This document shows, in pieces, positions 10,876 through 22,574 of a DNA stretch of 64,000 nucleotides. The stretch covers positions 61,708,942-61,772,941 of the forward strand of contig NC_050099.1 of assembly GCF_902167145.1 (NCBI RefSeq). The letters are read 5' to 3'. The notes beneath the pieces are model-generated. The model did not search any database and was not told where the DNA came from. It saw only the letters and a list, made by a program, of their open reading frames with translations. The first letter of the stretch is position 1. Each line of letters begins with the position of its first letter. The DNA comes from Zea mays. Taxonomy: Eukaryota > Streptophyta > Magnoliopsida > Poales > Poaceae. The position numbers were made by a program, and so were the translations under genes.

Positions 10876-12570
10876 GCGGTTCAGATAATCAACAGGCAAG
10901 ACTTAGTGCTCGAAAATGAAGAAAAAACACGGCTCCGTGCCGAAATTACATATATGTTCAGGCCTCGACAGCCACAATGAACAAACACACTGGCATTCGA
11001 AGTGCCATTACGAACGGAACTCCGGTTCCCCCTCCGCAGGTACGAACGACCCCACTCCATGGGGAAGGCCTGCGGAGCAACAGAAGACTGACGAGCGGCT
11101 CGCCGCCGCTCGTTCTAACCACGACGACAACCACACCCGCCCTGGGCAGCGAAGCGGCTTAGGCAGCAGCTTTGGGGCAGGTGTCACGACAGGAGGGCTC
11201 TCCCCCGCTGAGGACGAGAACCAGCCATTCAGGCAGGGAGACGGAGACCCAGGACCACTGGCGCCCTACCTATCCCGGCATGGCTGGAGGAAGTCCCCGT
11301 GGGACTCGAGGACGCCATTCCCCCCCAGGCGCGGGGGGAAGAAAAAGGCAGCCGACCCACGCGGGGGCGGCCCCTCGACTCGCCTCATCTTCCATCTTGG
11401 CCTGGATGACGAAAAACCTTGAGGCCGAGGGAGGAGTAGAGGCCGCGGCCTGGCCCGCTTTCCCCACCGTCGAACTGGAGGTCACCATTTTGGGTGACCG
11501 CCGGTGGAGGGGAGCAGCCGGGCTGCATGATGAAAATCCTTGAAGTCGAACGATGGCTGAGAGGTACCAACTCCCATGGAGTTGCGTTCCTCCAACGAGG
11601 AGGCAGAAAAGCGGCGGGTACCCCCCATCCGGGGGCTTGGAAGATGGAAAGACACGACGCATAAGGGAGGAAGAAGACATGGTTGCCTTCTGAAAGGAGT
11701 CTCCCTCCTTTTAAAGGCAACTCTCCCTACGTGCGCCCCCAGACGCCGCGGGCTGAGTCTTCTCCAACACGCTCCAAGGCCCTCCCCTGCGACTCGGGGG
11801 CTGGGTCCCGCATGTCATGCAAACCAGCTCAGGGCAGAAGAAGCCAAACCGCCACGCGTGGTGCACCCGACTGTTCAGCGGTTACAAGCGACCCCCCACT
11901 TTTGCCCAGACCAACGGGTGGAAGGGGCGGGCAGCCATGCAGACGGCATGCAACCGCGCCAGGTGGACGCGCTTCTCCGACTTCTGACACGCCAGCTTGG
12001 AAGCCCAGGCCCACGCGTCAAGCAACCGGCGCGCCAGTTGCTGCATGCAAGCAACCGCACCGCCACTTGCGCCACCGTCGCGCCTCTTCGGTTGCGGAGC
12101 GTATGCCGCGACTCGAGGCGACCCAGCAGCGCTAGCCTGGCGCGTTGGTCAAAGCGACCGAAAGTGGGCCAGCAGTAATGGCGGTGGCAGGCGGACGGGC
12201 ACAGCAGTCACGTCGTCAGCCAGGCTCACGTCTCATCCTGGGGCAGCAAGAGAGCCTCCTCCCACGGCGTGAAGACGGTGCGCCCGTGACCCGTTCCTCG
12301 AACGAATCGCGCACGCGCAACGGCCGCCTCGCCAACCACTCGCCCCGTCGCATTAACTCCGCGGCGGGACACGCGGCGCCTCTGGCGGGAGAAGCGCGCG
12401 ATGCTTCACCCTCGCCGTAATAACCGCGTCAAAAAGAGGTACGCCACGTCGTTCGATTTCGTTTCCTTTTCCTTTTTCCTCTTTCTCTATCTCTTGCAAC
12501 AGGGACCGGGAAAGGGGGATACCCCGAAAAGGATCCTTTTCCGCGAAGGAACCGGGCTCCGAGCCCCCCC

Positions 12571-12790
12571 TACTGATCAGGGGTTTGAAGACTGGCCCTC
12601 CAAAGGGTTCAACAGTCGCCTCAGATCGCGTGGGCCCGACACTCACTACTGGTCAGGGGTTCGAAGGCCAGCCCCCCGAAGGGCTCCATGGCCGCCTCAG
12701 GCTACTCGGGCTCCGCGCCCATTACTGATCAGGGGTTCGAAGGCTGGCCCCCGAAGGGTTCACAGTCGCCTCAGACACCGAGCGAGGGAT
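12571..12790 (+). repeat. Three tandem ~75-bp repeats in the Tat 3' region
   Basis: Units at about 12571, 12645 and 12721 share actgatcaggggttcgaag, ggcc, gaagggttc and gtcgcctcag. No coding content seen. Similar modules are common before the 3' LTR of grass Tat elements. Confidence 0.75.
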
Positions 12791-13489
12791 GACCAGGGGT
12801 ACGTTCGATACATAACCGAGGCTCGGGCTGCGCTCCCGAGGTACCCTAGGACATTTCCGAGACCAGCGGGAACGATCTTGTAACGGAATCCCATCGGAGG
12901 GAGGCATCGAGCCCTCGGACCCCGTCGCCAGGGGACCGGGTCCAGCAAATCACCCGCAGGTACTTTTGGGCGTGCCTCTGGGCCCCTAGCCGACCCCCAA
13001 CGAACGGGGCACGGACGCCCACTCGGATTACCCGCTTGCAGCTCACCGGAGACACCATGTTCGGTGCCCATCGAGGGTAACATGGCGCACTCCCCCCCCT
13101 CCTCCTTGCGGAAAGGCGACGTAGGGGCGTATGTAAAAAGTCGAGTCTGTCCCTGATCGTCCTCTCGCCCTGTGCAGAGGCTCGGGGGCTGCTCTCGCAA
13201 AAACCGGCTCCGGCCAAACCGTTGACAGCGTCAACATACCAGCCCGAGAGCTTGAGCCCCGACCGTGCACCCGGGCTACGGCCAGTTCGCATGAGGGAAC
13301 GACCAGACCAGCCGAAGCATTACGCAAGGTATTAAGACCTCGAAGGAGTGTAACCACTCCTCCGAGGCCTCGGGGGCTACACCCGGCGGGTGCGCTCGCG
13401 CGCACCCACCGGAACAAAATGCAACCGAGAAAGGCTGGTCCCCTTGCAAAAAAGTGCGACGAAAGCCTCCAAGCGAGTGCTAACACTCC

Positions 13490-13509
13490 CTTCGAGGCTC
13501 GGGGGCTAC
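13490..13509 (+). other. Polypurine tract of the Tat element
   Basis: gaggctcgggggctac lies directly before the 3' LTR start (13510) and would prime plus-strand DNA. A near copy (gaggcctcgggggctac) occurs at about 13363-13380. Confidence 0.65.
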
Positions 13510-14997
13510 TGTCGGGGACCATAATTAGGGGTACCCTCAAGACGCCTAATTCTCAGCTGGTAACCCCCATCAGCATAAAGCTGCAAAGGCCTGATGGGTA
13601 CGATTAAGTCAGGGATCAGTCCACACGAGTGACTCGATCACGCTTCACCCGAGCCTAGCCTCGGCCAAGGGCAGCCGACCTCGAGAGACTTCCGTCTCGC
13701 CCGAGGCCCCCCTTTTTACGGCGGACACATCACCGGCTCGCCCGAGGCCTTGGCTTCGCTCAGAAGCGACCCTGACTAAATCGCCACACCGCCTGACCGA
13801 GTTGCAGGAGCATTTAACGCAAAGAGTGACTCAGACAGACAGTCAGGCCTTGCCAAAGGCGCCACGGCGAACTCCGCTCCGCCCGACCCCAGGGCTTGGA
13901 CTCGGGCTAAGACCCGGAAGACGGCGAACTCCGCTCCGCCCGACCCCAGGGCTCGGACTCGGGCTAAGACCCGGAAGACGGCGAACTCCGCTCCGCCCGA
14001 CCCCAGGGCTCGGACTCGGGCTAAGACCCGGAAGACGGCGAACTCCGCTCCGCCCGACCCCAGGGCTCGGACTCGGAGACCCGGAAGACGGCGAACTCCG
14101 CTCCGCCCGACCCCAGGGCTCGGACTCGGGCTAAGACCCGGAAGACGACGAAACTCCGCCTCGCCCGACCCCAGGGCTCGGACTCCGCCCTGGCCTCGGC
14201 CAAACGACCTCCGCCTCGCCCGACCCCATGGCTCGGACTCGGCCTCGGCAACAGAAGACAGACTCAACCTCGGCTTCGGAGGAGCCCCCACGTCACCCCG
14301 CCTAGGGCACAGACCTGCCACGTCAACAGGAAGCGTCATCATCGTCCTACCCCGAATCGACTCGGGTCACGGAGAACAAGACCGGCGTCCCATCCGGCCA
14401 GCTCCGCCAGATGGGCAATGATGGCGCTCCACAAGCTCTGTGACGACGGTGGCCCCCAGCTCTCTTACGGAAGCAGGGCGACGTCAGCAAGGACTCGACC
14501 GCTCCAACAGCTGTCCCTCCGCCAGGCTCCGTCGCACCTCCGACAGCCACGACACCACGCCAGCAAGGTGCCAAGACCTCTCCGGCTGCCACATTGGCAT
14601 GTACCTAGGGCGCTAGTTCTCTCTCCGCTAGACACGTAGCACTCTGCTACACCCCCCATTGTACACCTGGATCCTCTCCTTACGACTATAAAAGGGAGGA
14701 CCAGGGCCTTCTTAGAGAAGGTTGGCCGCACGGGACCGAGGACGGGACAGGCGCTCTCTTGGGGCCGCTCGCTTCCCTCACCCGCGTGGACGCTTGTAAC
14801 CCCCCTACTGCAAGCGCACCCGACCTGGGCGCGGGACGAACACGAAGGCCGCGGGACTTCCACCTCTCTCACGCTCGACTCCGGCCACCTCGCCTCTCCC
14901 CCCTTCGCGCTCGCCCACGCGCTCGACCCATCTGGGCTGGGGCACGCAGCACACTCACTCGTCGGCTTTGGGACCCCCCTGTCTCGAAACGCCGACA
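13510..14997 (+). repeat. 3' LTR of the Tat element
   Basis: 1488 bp, about 99 percent identical by eye to 4336-5827. It carries the 57-bp array (13864-14160), the TATA box at 14687-14693 and the same TG...CA ends. It is followed by the TSD ctttt at 14998-15002. ORFs within it repeat those of the 5' LTR and are not genes. Confidence 0.95.
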
Positions 14998-15002
14998 CTT
15001 TT

Positions 15003-15180
15003 ATTTTATTATCCACAAATGCGCAATCAAGTAAAACTTAGCATGATGCATACATTATTTAGATGTCATTTGTTTTAATTACTCATTCTTAATTATAGTT
15101 ATTCTCTTGTTATAATGAATAGCTGACACACAAGTAAGGAGATCAACTATATTCTCATTATATACACTTTGGGTATTACA
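15003..15180 (-). mobile_element. Remaining 5' edge of the gypsy-1 3' LTR
   Basis: Continues 2071-4335 after removal of the Tat insertion. On minus it begins TGTAATACCCAAAGTG, directly after the polypurine tract, so 15180 is the LTR edge. No genes. Confidence 0.75.
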
Positions 15181-15197
15181 AGTCCTACCCCCCTTAA
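15181..15197 (-). other. Polypurine tract of gypsy-1
   Basis: On minus ttaaggggggtaggact, immediately before the LTR start TGTAATACCC and 21 nt after the pol stop at 15218-15220. Confidence 0.75.
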
Positions 15198-15217
15198 CAA
15201 GAATCTTGTCCTCGAGA

Positions 15218-16391
15218 TTAGGAAGGACTAGGGAAAAGATGGGGAAATTCTATTCGAAGTTCTTCTTCTCTGTCCCAAGTAGCTTCATCTTCACCATGGT
15301 GACTCCATTACACTTTGCATATATTTATCACTTTATTTCTTGTAACTCGAGTCAAAGTATCAAGAATCTTGATAGGATATTCCTTATAAGTCAAATCACC
15401 CTGAACACTGAGCTCTTCCATTGGTAGTTGTTCCTCAGGGACACATAGACACCTCTTGAGTTGAGACACGTGGAATACATCATGCACATCAGAGAGATGA
15501 TCAGGTAGCTCTAATTGATAGGCCATCTCCCCAACTCGCCTAAAGATTCTGAAGGGTCCAATAAAGCGAGGGGATAACTTGCCTTTTACTTTAAACCTTC
15601 TCATTCCACGAAGTGGTGACACCTTAAGGTACACATGATCACCCTCCTCAAACTCCAGTGGTCTTCTTCGATTATCAGCATAGCTCTTTTGCCTGGTCTG
15701 TGCTACCCTCAAGTTCTCCCAGATTATATGGACTTGTTCTTCTGCCTCTTGAATATTCAGGCTCAAAGAACTGTCTTTCTCCAGTCTGATCTCAATATAG
15801 AGGAGTCCTGCACTTTCTGCCATATAAAGCTTCAAATGGTGACATCTTCAGACTGGCCTGGTAACTATTATTATATGAGAACTCAACATATGGTAGAATC
15901 TTGCCCCAACTACCTCCATGCTGAAGGGCACAAGCTCTCAACGTATCCTGAAGTACTTGATTGGTCCTTTCAGTCTGGCCATCAGTTTGCAGATGATAAG
16001 CCGAACTGAAGCTCAACTTTGTATTCATATTCTCATGAAAGCTTTTCCAAAATATGGAGGTAAACTGTGAGCCACTATCAGAAATAATCTTCTTTGGTAC
16101 ACCGTGTAAACACACAATCCGAGCCATGTATAACTCCGCCAACTGTGCACCTTTATAAGTAGTCTTGACCGGAATAAAGTGAGCCACTTTGGTGAGTCTA
16201 TCCACAATCACCCATATCGAATCATAACCCTTTGAGGTGCGAGGCAACCCGGTAATGAAATCCATGCCAATTTCTTCCCACTTCCATTCGGGTACCTTTA
16301 GCGGGTGCAGTAGTCTAGCTGGTCTTTGATGTTCAGCTTTGACTCTTTGACACACATCACACACAACCACATCTCTTTTCAGCCCATACCA
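15218..16391 (-). pseudogene. pol: Gypsy-1 integrase with chromodomain, broken
   Basis: Minus-strand integrase of a Tekay-type chromovirus. It starts with the zinc-finger/core residues [19 protein letters not shown], then WKWEEIGMDFITGLP (first catalytic Asp), a core with ISDSGSQFTS (second Asp, in place of the usual DRG/DNG context) and [15 protein letters not shown] (catalytic Glu). The C-terminal domain is next (GDHVYLKVSPLRGM, KLSPRFIGPFRIF), then the [11 protein letters not shown] linker and a chromodomain ending EATWDREEELRIEF. A frameshift near 15800-15830 joins two frames, and a TAA at 15308-15310 lies in the chromodomain. In an active element the chromodomain steers integration to marked heterochromatin. 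Confidence 0.9.
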
Positions 16392-17936
16392 CTAGTACTT
16401 TTGCTTCAGATCCTGATACATCTTAGTGCTACCAGGATGAATAGAGTAATTAGAGTCATGGGCTTCCTTCAATATAGTCTCACGAAGGCTGGTAATCTCA
16501 GGAACACATATCCGGTTCTTGAACCATATTGTGCCTTGTTCATCCTCCGTGAACTCTGGACCTCTACCTTCAGTAATCAGATCTTTGATCTCTTGGATTT
16601 TAGCATCACCAATCTGACCCTTGTGGATTTCTTGCTCCAAGGTAGGTTCCACTTCGATGGTGACTCCTTCAGTGTGAGCAACTATTCCTAGGTTGAGTCT
16701 TCTAAAATCTTCAACTAACTCAACAGGTAATTGGGCAACAATAGCTACATGTATGTGTTCTTTCCGACTCAAGGCATCCACAACTAGATTCGCCTTGCCT
16801 GGATGATAGTGAATTTCCAAGTCATAGTCCTTGATGAGCTCCAACCAATGGCGTTGCCTAAGGTTGAGATCCTTCTGAGTGAAGATGTATTTTAAGCTCT
16901 TGTGATCAGTGTAGACTTGGCACTTGGTCCCCATAATATAGTGTCTCCAAATCTTGAGCGCATGCACTATGACTGCCAGTTCTAAGTCATAAGTGGGATA
17001 GTTCAACTCATGTTTCCGCAACTGACGAGACGCATAGGCAATCATGTATCCTTCTTGCATAAGAACACATCCTAAGCCTTTGCCGCACACATCACAATAG
17101 ATATCAAATCCCTTTTGCAGATCTGGCATAATCAACACCGGGGGTGACATCAATCTCAACTTCAGTTGATTAAAACTATCTTGACACTTCCAGGTCCATT
17201 CGAACTCTTTTCCCTTCTCTAACAGTGAGGTCATAGGATTAGCAATCTTGGAGAACCCTTCAATAAAGCGCCGTTAGTAGCCTACAAGTCCCAAGAAACT
17301 CCGGACCTCAGTGACTGTGTTGGGTATGCTCCACGCCACTATCTCCCTAACTTTAGCAGGATCCACTGATATTCCACCATTAGAGATGATGTGTCCAAGG
17401 AATGGCACTTCGTCAATCTAGAACTCGCACTTGCTAAACATGGCGTAGAGTCAATTATCCTGTAGCTTTTGTAGCACCATCTGCAGATGTTCCTCATGGT
17501 CACTATCATTCTTAGAATAAACAAGGGTGTCGTCGATGAATACCACGATGAATATATCAAGATATTCCATGAACACCTTATTCATCGGATTCATAAAATA
17601 AGCAGGTGCATTAGTTAGTACAAATGACATGATTGTGAATTCATATAAACCATATTGGGTTTAGAAAGCCGTCTTGGGAATACCAGATGGCGTAATCTTC
17701 ATTTGGTGGTAACTCGATCGGAGATCAATATTGGAAAACACCCTGGCGCCTCTCATTTGATCAGATAAATCTTCAATGTAGGGCAAAGGATACTTGTTCT
17801 TCATAGTAACATAATTAAGAGATCTATAATCCACACACATACTTTGTGATCCATCCTTATTCTGTACAAACAGAACCGGTGCTCCCCAAGGTGAGGAACT
17901 CGGACGAATGTACCCAGCCTCCTGCAACTCCATTAA
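16392..17936 (-). pseudogene. pol: Gypsy-1 reverse transcriptase and RNase H, broken
   Basis: From high to low coordinates: RT start [46 protein letters not shown] (17661-17933); a broken middle at 17339-17560; then RNase H and the connection to integrase at 16392-17234 ([65 protein letters not shown]). Stops at 16392-16394, 17275-17277, 17417-17419, 17453-17455 and near 17663 plus frame changes destroy it. The YIDD-type active-site region near 17530-17545 is in the damaged part. Confidence 0.9.
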
Positions 17937-18600
17937 CTATTTCTTAAGTTCTTTTAACTCTTCCACTGACATCCTATATGGCCTTTTTGAAATGGGAGCG
18001 GTTCCATGTAAGAGATCAATGACAAACTCAACTTCCCTATCTGGTGGCATCTCGGGTAACTCCTCTGGAAAGACATCGGGGAAATCCCTAACCACACGGA
18101 TGTTGTTGCCTACAAACTTCCCATCTAATAAAAATACGGCGGGTCTGGTAGAGGCAGTTACAGTAATTTCAATTTCAAATCTTTCTCCTTTAGAGCTGGT
18201 GAGTTCTATAGTACCCCTAGCACAATGTATAACTGCTTTGGCCTTCCTTAACCATGACATACCAAGAATCAGGTCTATACTGCTTTCTTCTAATACTATA
18301 GGGGTAGCCTAGAATTCTCTTCCCATAATTGTCAAAGTTAATATGTGTGTCATATAGTTTGCTTCAACAGGCCCTTTAGGTGTAATTACTACCATTGGTG
18401 TTTTCATAGCTTGAAGTGGTAATTCATTTGAGTTGGTATACCGAGCATAAATAAATGAATTTGTAGCACCAGAATCAAATAATATTGTTGCAGGAATTGC
18501 ATTAATATAAAACATACCAATTGCGATGTCAGCACCATCAGCGGTAGCCTCAGCACTGACTTGATTTACCCTGGCAATGCCGAATCCCTTGCTAGATCCT
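17937..18600 (-). pseudogene. pol: Gypsy-1 protease and RT linker, broken
   Basis: The aspartic protease motif TILFDSGATNSFIYARY (DSG active site) is in 18309-18515. SSIDLILGMSWLRKAKAVIHC and FPDVFPEELPEMPPDREVEF with AYRMS-like PYRMSVEELKELKK follow in 17937-18308. In-frame TAGs lie at 18309-18311 and 17937-17939. The protease would release the gag and pol proteins. Confidence 0.9.
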
Positions 18601-19788
18601 GGAGTCTGTTGCTTGTTCTAGACGGGGGTACTAGCAATCCTCTGTGGGCATACATTAGCATAATGTCTAGTCTTACCACACTTGTAGCATGTGGTGCCTG
18701 CACTCTGTCCTAAGAACCTCATTAGGGTGCCACTGGGAGCAGCCTGACGAGTCTGTGGAGTCCCCTATGGTGCAATCTGAGCTGGGCGCTGACCTCCTCT
18801 AGTACGAGCCGGTGTACCCTAGGGTGGAACAAAGAGAGGGCAAACGCTACTGCTCCCCTAACCCTAGGTGATCGCCTTCCTCTTCATATCCCCCAGCTGA
18901 ACACGCTTGTGTTCAATAGCTAGGGCCTTGTCAAGCAGCCTTTGGAATGACGGAAAGGAGTGAGCCACCAATGCATACTATAGTGGTCCATTAAATCCCT
19001 CAATGAAGTGTTCCTGCTTCCTTTCATCCTCAGCCACTTCATCTGGTGCATATCTCGAGAGTTGAATGAATCTGTCATGGTCTGACTGACATGCTCCCCT
19101 GCTTCAATGATAGAAACTTCTTCTTCTTTATCTTCATCAATCCAGCAGGAATGCGATAGTTTCTGAACTGAGTAGCAAATTCCGCCCAAGTGATAGTATC
19201 AGCAGCGTCATGGGCAGCGGCGTAAGAATCCCACCAATCAGTAGCAGAACCAGTAAGACGACCAGAAGCATAAAGAGCCTTCTCCTGGTCAGAGCACTGA
19301 GCAATAATCAGCATCTTCTCCATGGACTTCAGCCAATCATCAGCGTGCAGAGTATCTGGAGAGCTGGCAAACGTTGCTGGCTTATGGCTCATGAACTCCC
19401 GGTGCTTGTCCCGGGGTGGAACTGGTGGTGGTGGAGGCAATGGTGCTTGCTGCTATCGCACCATTCGCTCTTGGCGCATCTCCTCCCTCATCTCCTGCCT
19501 CTCTTGGCGCATCTCCTGACGCTCCTGTCGCATCTGCGCCTGCATATCCTGCATCGTGTTCGCCATATGTTGCAACATCTGCATCTGAGCTGCAACCACT
19601 GGATTAGTTCTAGCCGGTGGAGGATTCAGAGGATCCATAGCCGGTGGAGGATTCGGAGGATCCATTTCTGCTTGCTGTTGCCTAAGCACTCTCCGGTTGA
19701 ATGGGTTAGAAGGTAGATCAATTCCGCCTCCCTTCCTGGTATTGACCATCTGAGTTAGAAACACATGGTAAGAAAGAATTGTAGACAA
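18601..19788 (-). pseudogene. gag: Gypsy-1 gag, broken
   Basis: The start is most likely within 19750-19788 (for example MVNTRKGGG near 19749). An N-terminal proline-rich and Gln/Met/Glu-rich coiled segment (RQERQEMRQERQEMREEM) is followed by TAG 19453-19455. The capsid follows at 19075-19440 (DKHREFMSHKPATFASSPDT, LTGSATDWWDSYAAAHD, FRNYRIPAGLMKIKKKKFL). A shift leads to 18920-19189, and the zinc knuckle CYKCGKTRHYANVC lies at about 18640-18700. Gag packages element RNA into virus-like particles. The knuckle spacing CX2CX4HX4C is intact, but several stops separate it from capsid. Confidence 0.85.
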
Positions 19789-20211
19789 GACGAGTAATTA
19801 CGAGACATGTTACTTTGGGGGTTTTATTAGCTAAGTATATTAGTTTGTCACCTACTAAAGCTAATACATTGCCTTATGGTGGTACATGCTAAGATGCCCG
19901 ACTATACTATTTCAATCAATCAAAGATGTAAATCAGGCATTTATCATCAGTACAATCAACCAACATTTTTTAAATAGGGAAAATAATTTCAATTTTGTTT
20001 TAGGTCTCCTATCTCTTTAAAAGGGATCATAAATGTAGGATTCCAATGTGTGAAATCCATCTTGTCTTAGAGTAGAAAAGATAAAAGTAATCAGAGTAGA
20101 ACAACAAAAGGTGAGACATGATCAAGATAAGTATATAAAGAATCAGAGTAAGGTAAGTAGGTAAGGGCTTTATCCATTTTTATCTAGGTTTCGTCCTACA
20201 GTCAACATTTC
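19789..20211 (-). other. Untranslated leader of gypsy-1
   Basis: AT-rich stretch between the gag start and the PBS on minus. No ORF with recognisable content. It sits where the RNA leader and packaging signal of a gypsy element would be. Confidence 0.6.
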
Positions 20212-20223
20212 CTCTGATACCAC
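20212..20223 (-). other. Primer-binding site of gypsy-1 (initiator Met-tRNA)
   Basis: On minus TGGTATCAGAGG, three bases after the LTR end gggtgtgaca. It matches the usual Met-tRNA site (TGGTATCAGAGC) except at the last base. Confidence 0.85.
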
Positions 20224-20226
20224 TTC

Positions 20227-21009
20227 TGTCACACCCAGATTTAAGGGATAAAGCCGGGTGCGTCTCATATGTGCCAAGGAAGAACAACATATATAATAAC
20301 AGAGTGTATAGAGATAAATATCACAATATCAAAAAAGTAATTATTACATAGCGGAAGTCTTACAAAAATAAATGATAAATATAAAGCAATCTAATGTCCA
20401 TCCATGGCGCCATAAAGTCGACTGGGAGACGCCACCTAGATCAACTCATATGCTTCATTGTAGGGCGGCTCCTCTTCGACCACCTGCTCTTCGCATGTGG
20501 GGGCGTTTATATACCGCAAGTGTGAGCTCACAAAAGATCATAGCTCAACAAGTTGTGGGGAATAATGTCCATGAACTCACCAAAGGTGGGAGTTCATGTG
20601 AAGTGTAAGGCTGATCGATAATAGGGGTTAAAGCTCAGCATTGCTTTTAATAAGTTGGTCAAATTTTATTAGAAGTTACTAAATGTAAGTAAATACCAAA
20701 CCATAACAATAATAAATCAAAATTAAAAATAAATCCCATGGAATGCAAATGACAAATTGAAATTAGTTCCATAGTTTAATCATGCGAGAGTCCTGAGATG
20801 CTCATGACCGTGAGCACGACTAGTAAACTAGTTTAACACTCTGCAGAGGTTGTACCCTGTACTCACAAGACATGCTACCCATCTGCCAAGGGATCACGAC
20901 TCCCATACACCTCTACCAAGGAAGCGAGGCAGGGTAACACTACGAGGCCTTTACAAAGTTCCACTAGCTTCAGAAAACCCGCTACAGTTTCTAGGAAGAG
21001 CAATGCACG
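20227..21009 (-). mobile_element. 5' LTR of gypsy-1, truncated
   Basis: On minus the LTR ends gggtgtgaca at 20227, followed by gaag and the PBS. Only 783 bp remain before the sequence switches near 21009 to the copia LTR remnant. The missing part must include the promoter side (U3). ORFs at 20372-20608 and 20850-21041 carry no known content. Confidence 0.75.
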
Positions 21010-21087
21010 AATCCAATATTAGCCCAAGTTTGACTTGTTAAGCTTTTTTTCATAGGATCACCTATCCACCCCCTCTAGGTGCTCTCT
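21010..21087 (+). repeat. 5' LTR stub of the copia element
   Basis: Aligns with 28748-28824: both have aatccaatat, aagtttg, cttgttaagct, aggatcac and ccccctctaggtgctct. The first ~1190 bp of the LTR are missing. The last base pair is changed (ctct instead of ctca), which spoils the CA end. Confidence 0.85.
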
Positions 21088-21089
21088 AT

Positions 21090-21100
21090 TGGTATCAGAG
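21090..21100 (+). other. Primer-binding site of the copia element (Met-tRNA)
   Basis: TGGTATCAGAG, three bases after the LTR stub; standard for copia and many gypsy elements of plants. Confidence 0.85.
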
Positions 21101-21136
21101 TCGTTCTCTTCATCAAGGGACTAACCACCTAAAGAG

Positions 21137-22574
21137 ATGGATCCTAAAGGCAAGGGGATGGTGATCAACGACAAGGGGAAGGCGACTATACATGTTGATG
21201 AGCCAAAATGTGACAAGCCCACTGACTCAGGCTCAAACAACAAGAAGAAGGATGGGAAGAAGAAGAGGTGCATCAAGAAGATCATCTACTACGACAACGA
21301 CGCCTCCTCCTCTTCACCAAGGGATGACGATGACAAAGACTCTTCATCGAAAAAGAAAATGGTTAATCAGAACTACTCTTTTGATTATTCTCACATCTCT
21401 TATAATTCGAATGCACATTTATTATTTATGACACTCGGTAAACCCTCTCTCTTTGATGGAGAAGATTATTCTTTTTGGAGCCATAAAATGTGTAGTCACT
21501 TATTTTCTCTCCATCCTAGTATTTGGGAAATAGTGGAAAATGGAATGCAATTTGACAGTAGTGATAATCCTGTATTAATTAATGAACAAATTCATAAAAA
21601 TGCCAAGCTACTACTGTTTTGCTAGCATCTCTATTTAGGGATGAGTATAACAAAGTCAGCGGCTTGGACAATGCCAAACAAATTTGGGACACCCTCAAGA
21701 TTTCTCATGAGGGAAATGATGTCACTATGATCACCAAAATGGAAGTGGTGGAAGGTGAGGTTGGGAGATTTGCCATGAAAAGGGGAGAGGAACCAACCGA
21801 AATGTACAACAGGCTCAAGACCCTGGTGAACAAGATTTGGAGTTATGGGAGTACAAGATGGACGGACCATGACGTCGTTCAACTCATGCTAAGGTTATTT
21901 ACCGTTATTGATCCTCATCTTGTAAACCTTATTCCTAAGAATCCCAAGTATACCAAGATGACGCCTGAGGAAATTCTCGGAAAATTCGTAAGCGGTCATA
22001 TGATGGTAAAAGAGGCTGGGGACATTGATGATATCGCCAACGGACCACTCCCACTCTACGAGCCACAACCTGTTGCTCTCAAGGCAACAAGCAGCAAGGA
22101 GGCGTTACCTAACAAGGTGACACAAGTGGAGGCTGCCAGGCTCAACAAGGAGGAAATGGCTCTTGTAAGTAAGCGCTTCAAGATCGCTTTGAAGGGGCGC
22201 AAGGAGTATCCAAATAAAAATAAATCAAGGGGAAGCGCTCGTGCTTCAAATGCGGTAAGTCTGGTCATTTTATTGCACAATGTCCCGACAATGATAATGA
22301 CCATGCACAAGAAAAGAAAGGGAAGAAGGAGAGGAAGAAAAACTACAGGAAGGCGAAGGGCGAGGCTCACATTGGCAAGGAGTGGGACTCGGACTACTCT
22401 TCATCCGTCTCCGACGATGAGGGACTTGCTACATCAGCCTTCGACAAGTCCTCCCTCTTCCCCAACGAGCATCACACATGCCCCATGGCTAAGGAGAATA
22501 AGGTACGTACTCAAGATACTCCTAAGTACACTTCTTCTAGTGATGAGGAATCTGATAATGATATAGAGTTATAG
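21137..22574 (+). pseudogene. gag: Copia gag, frameshifted
   Basis: Starts at ATG 21137 (MDPKGKGMVINDKGKA), 36 nt after the PBS. The first frame to 21625 holds a Lys/Asp/Ser-rich N-terminus and the UBN2/gag start (KPSLFDGEDYSFWSHKM). A frameshift near 21600-21620 leads to 21619-22230 with NAKQIWDTLKISHEGND and YNRLKTLVNKIWSYGS. Another shift near 22235 gives the zinc knuckle CFKCGKSGHFIAQC (22242-22283, CX2CX4HX4C), then a Lys-rich and acidic tail ending ESDNDIEL at about 22572. Gag would form the virus-like particle. At least two frameshifts break it. Confidence 0.88.

Larger units (their letters stand above)
9965..13489 (+). other. Long non-coding 3' internal region of the Tat element
   Basis: 3.5 kb with no recognisable protein. 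It contains three dispersed ~90-bp repeats (about 9965-10055, 10180-10268, 10787-10875). A second set of three ~70-bp tandem repeats occupies 12571-12790, each with gatcaggggttcgaag-like starts and gcctcag ends. Tat elements usually have long 3' regions, sometimes with antisense genes; I found no convincing one here. ORFs at 9918-10637, 10916-11543, 11576-12178, 12401-12883 and 12846-13540 lack domain signals. Confidence 0.75.
4336..14997 (+). mobile_element. Complete Tat-lineage gypsy element, non-autonomous
   Basis: LTRs at 4336-5827 and 13510-14997 both begin tgtcggggaccataatt and end cgccgaca. They are flanked by the perfect 5-bp TSD ctttt (4331-4335 and 14998-15002). Inside are a PBS-like site, gag-protease, RT and a 3.5-kb non-coding 3' region ending in a PPT. 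RNase H and integrase are missing, so it must have been mobilised by proteins from elsewhere. By eye the LTRs differ at about 15 sites plus a 4-bp indel, around 1 percent, which means a recent insertion. It resembles maize Flip-like elements; the name is tentative. Confidence 0.95.

Noticed and set aside
9918..13540. Several ORFs of 100-240 residues in the Tat 3' region as an accessory gene
   Set aside because: No domain, biased composition, overlaps in opposite strands; no match to the antisense gene seen at 29824-31550.
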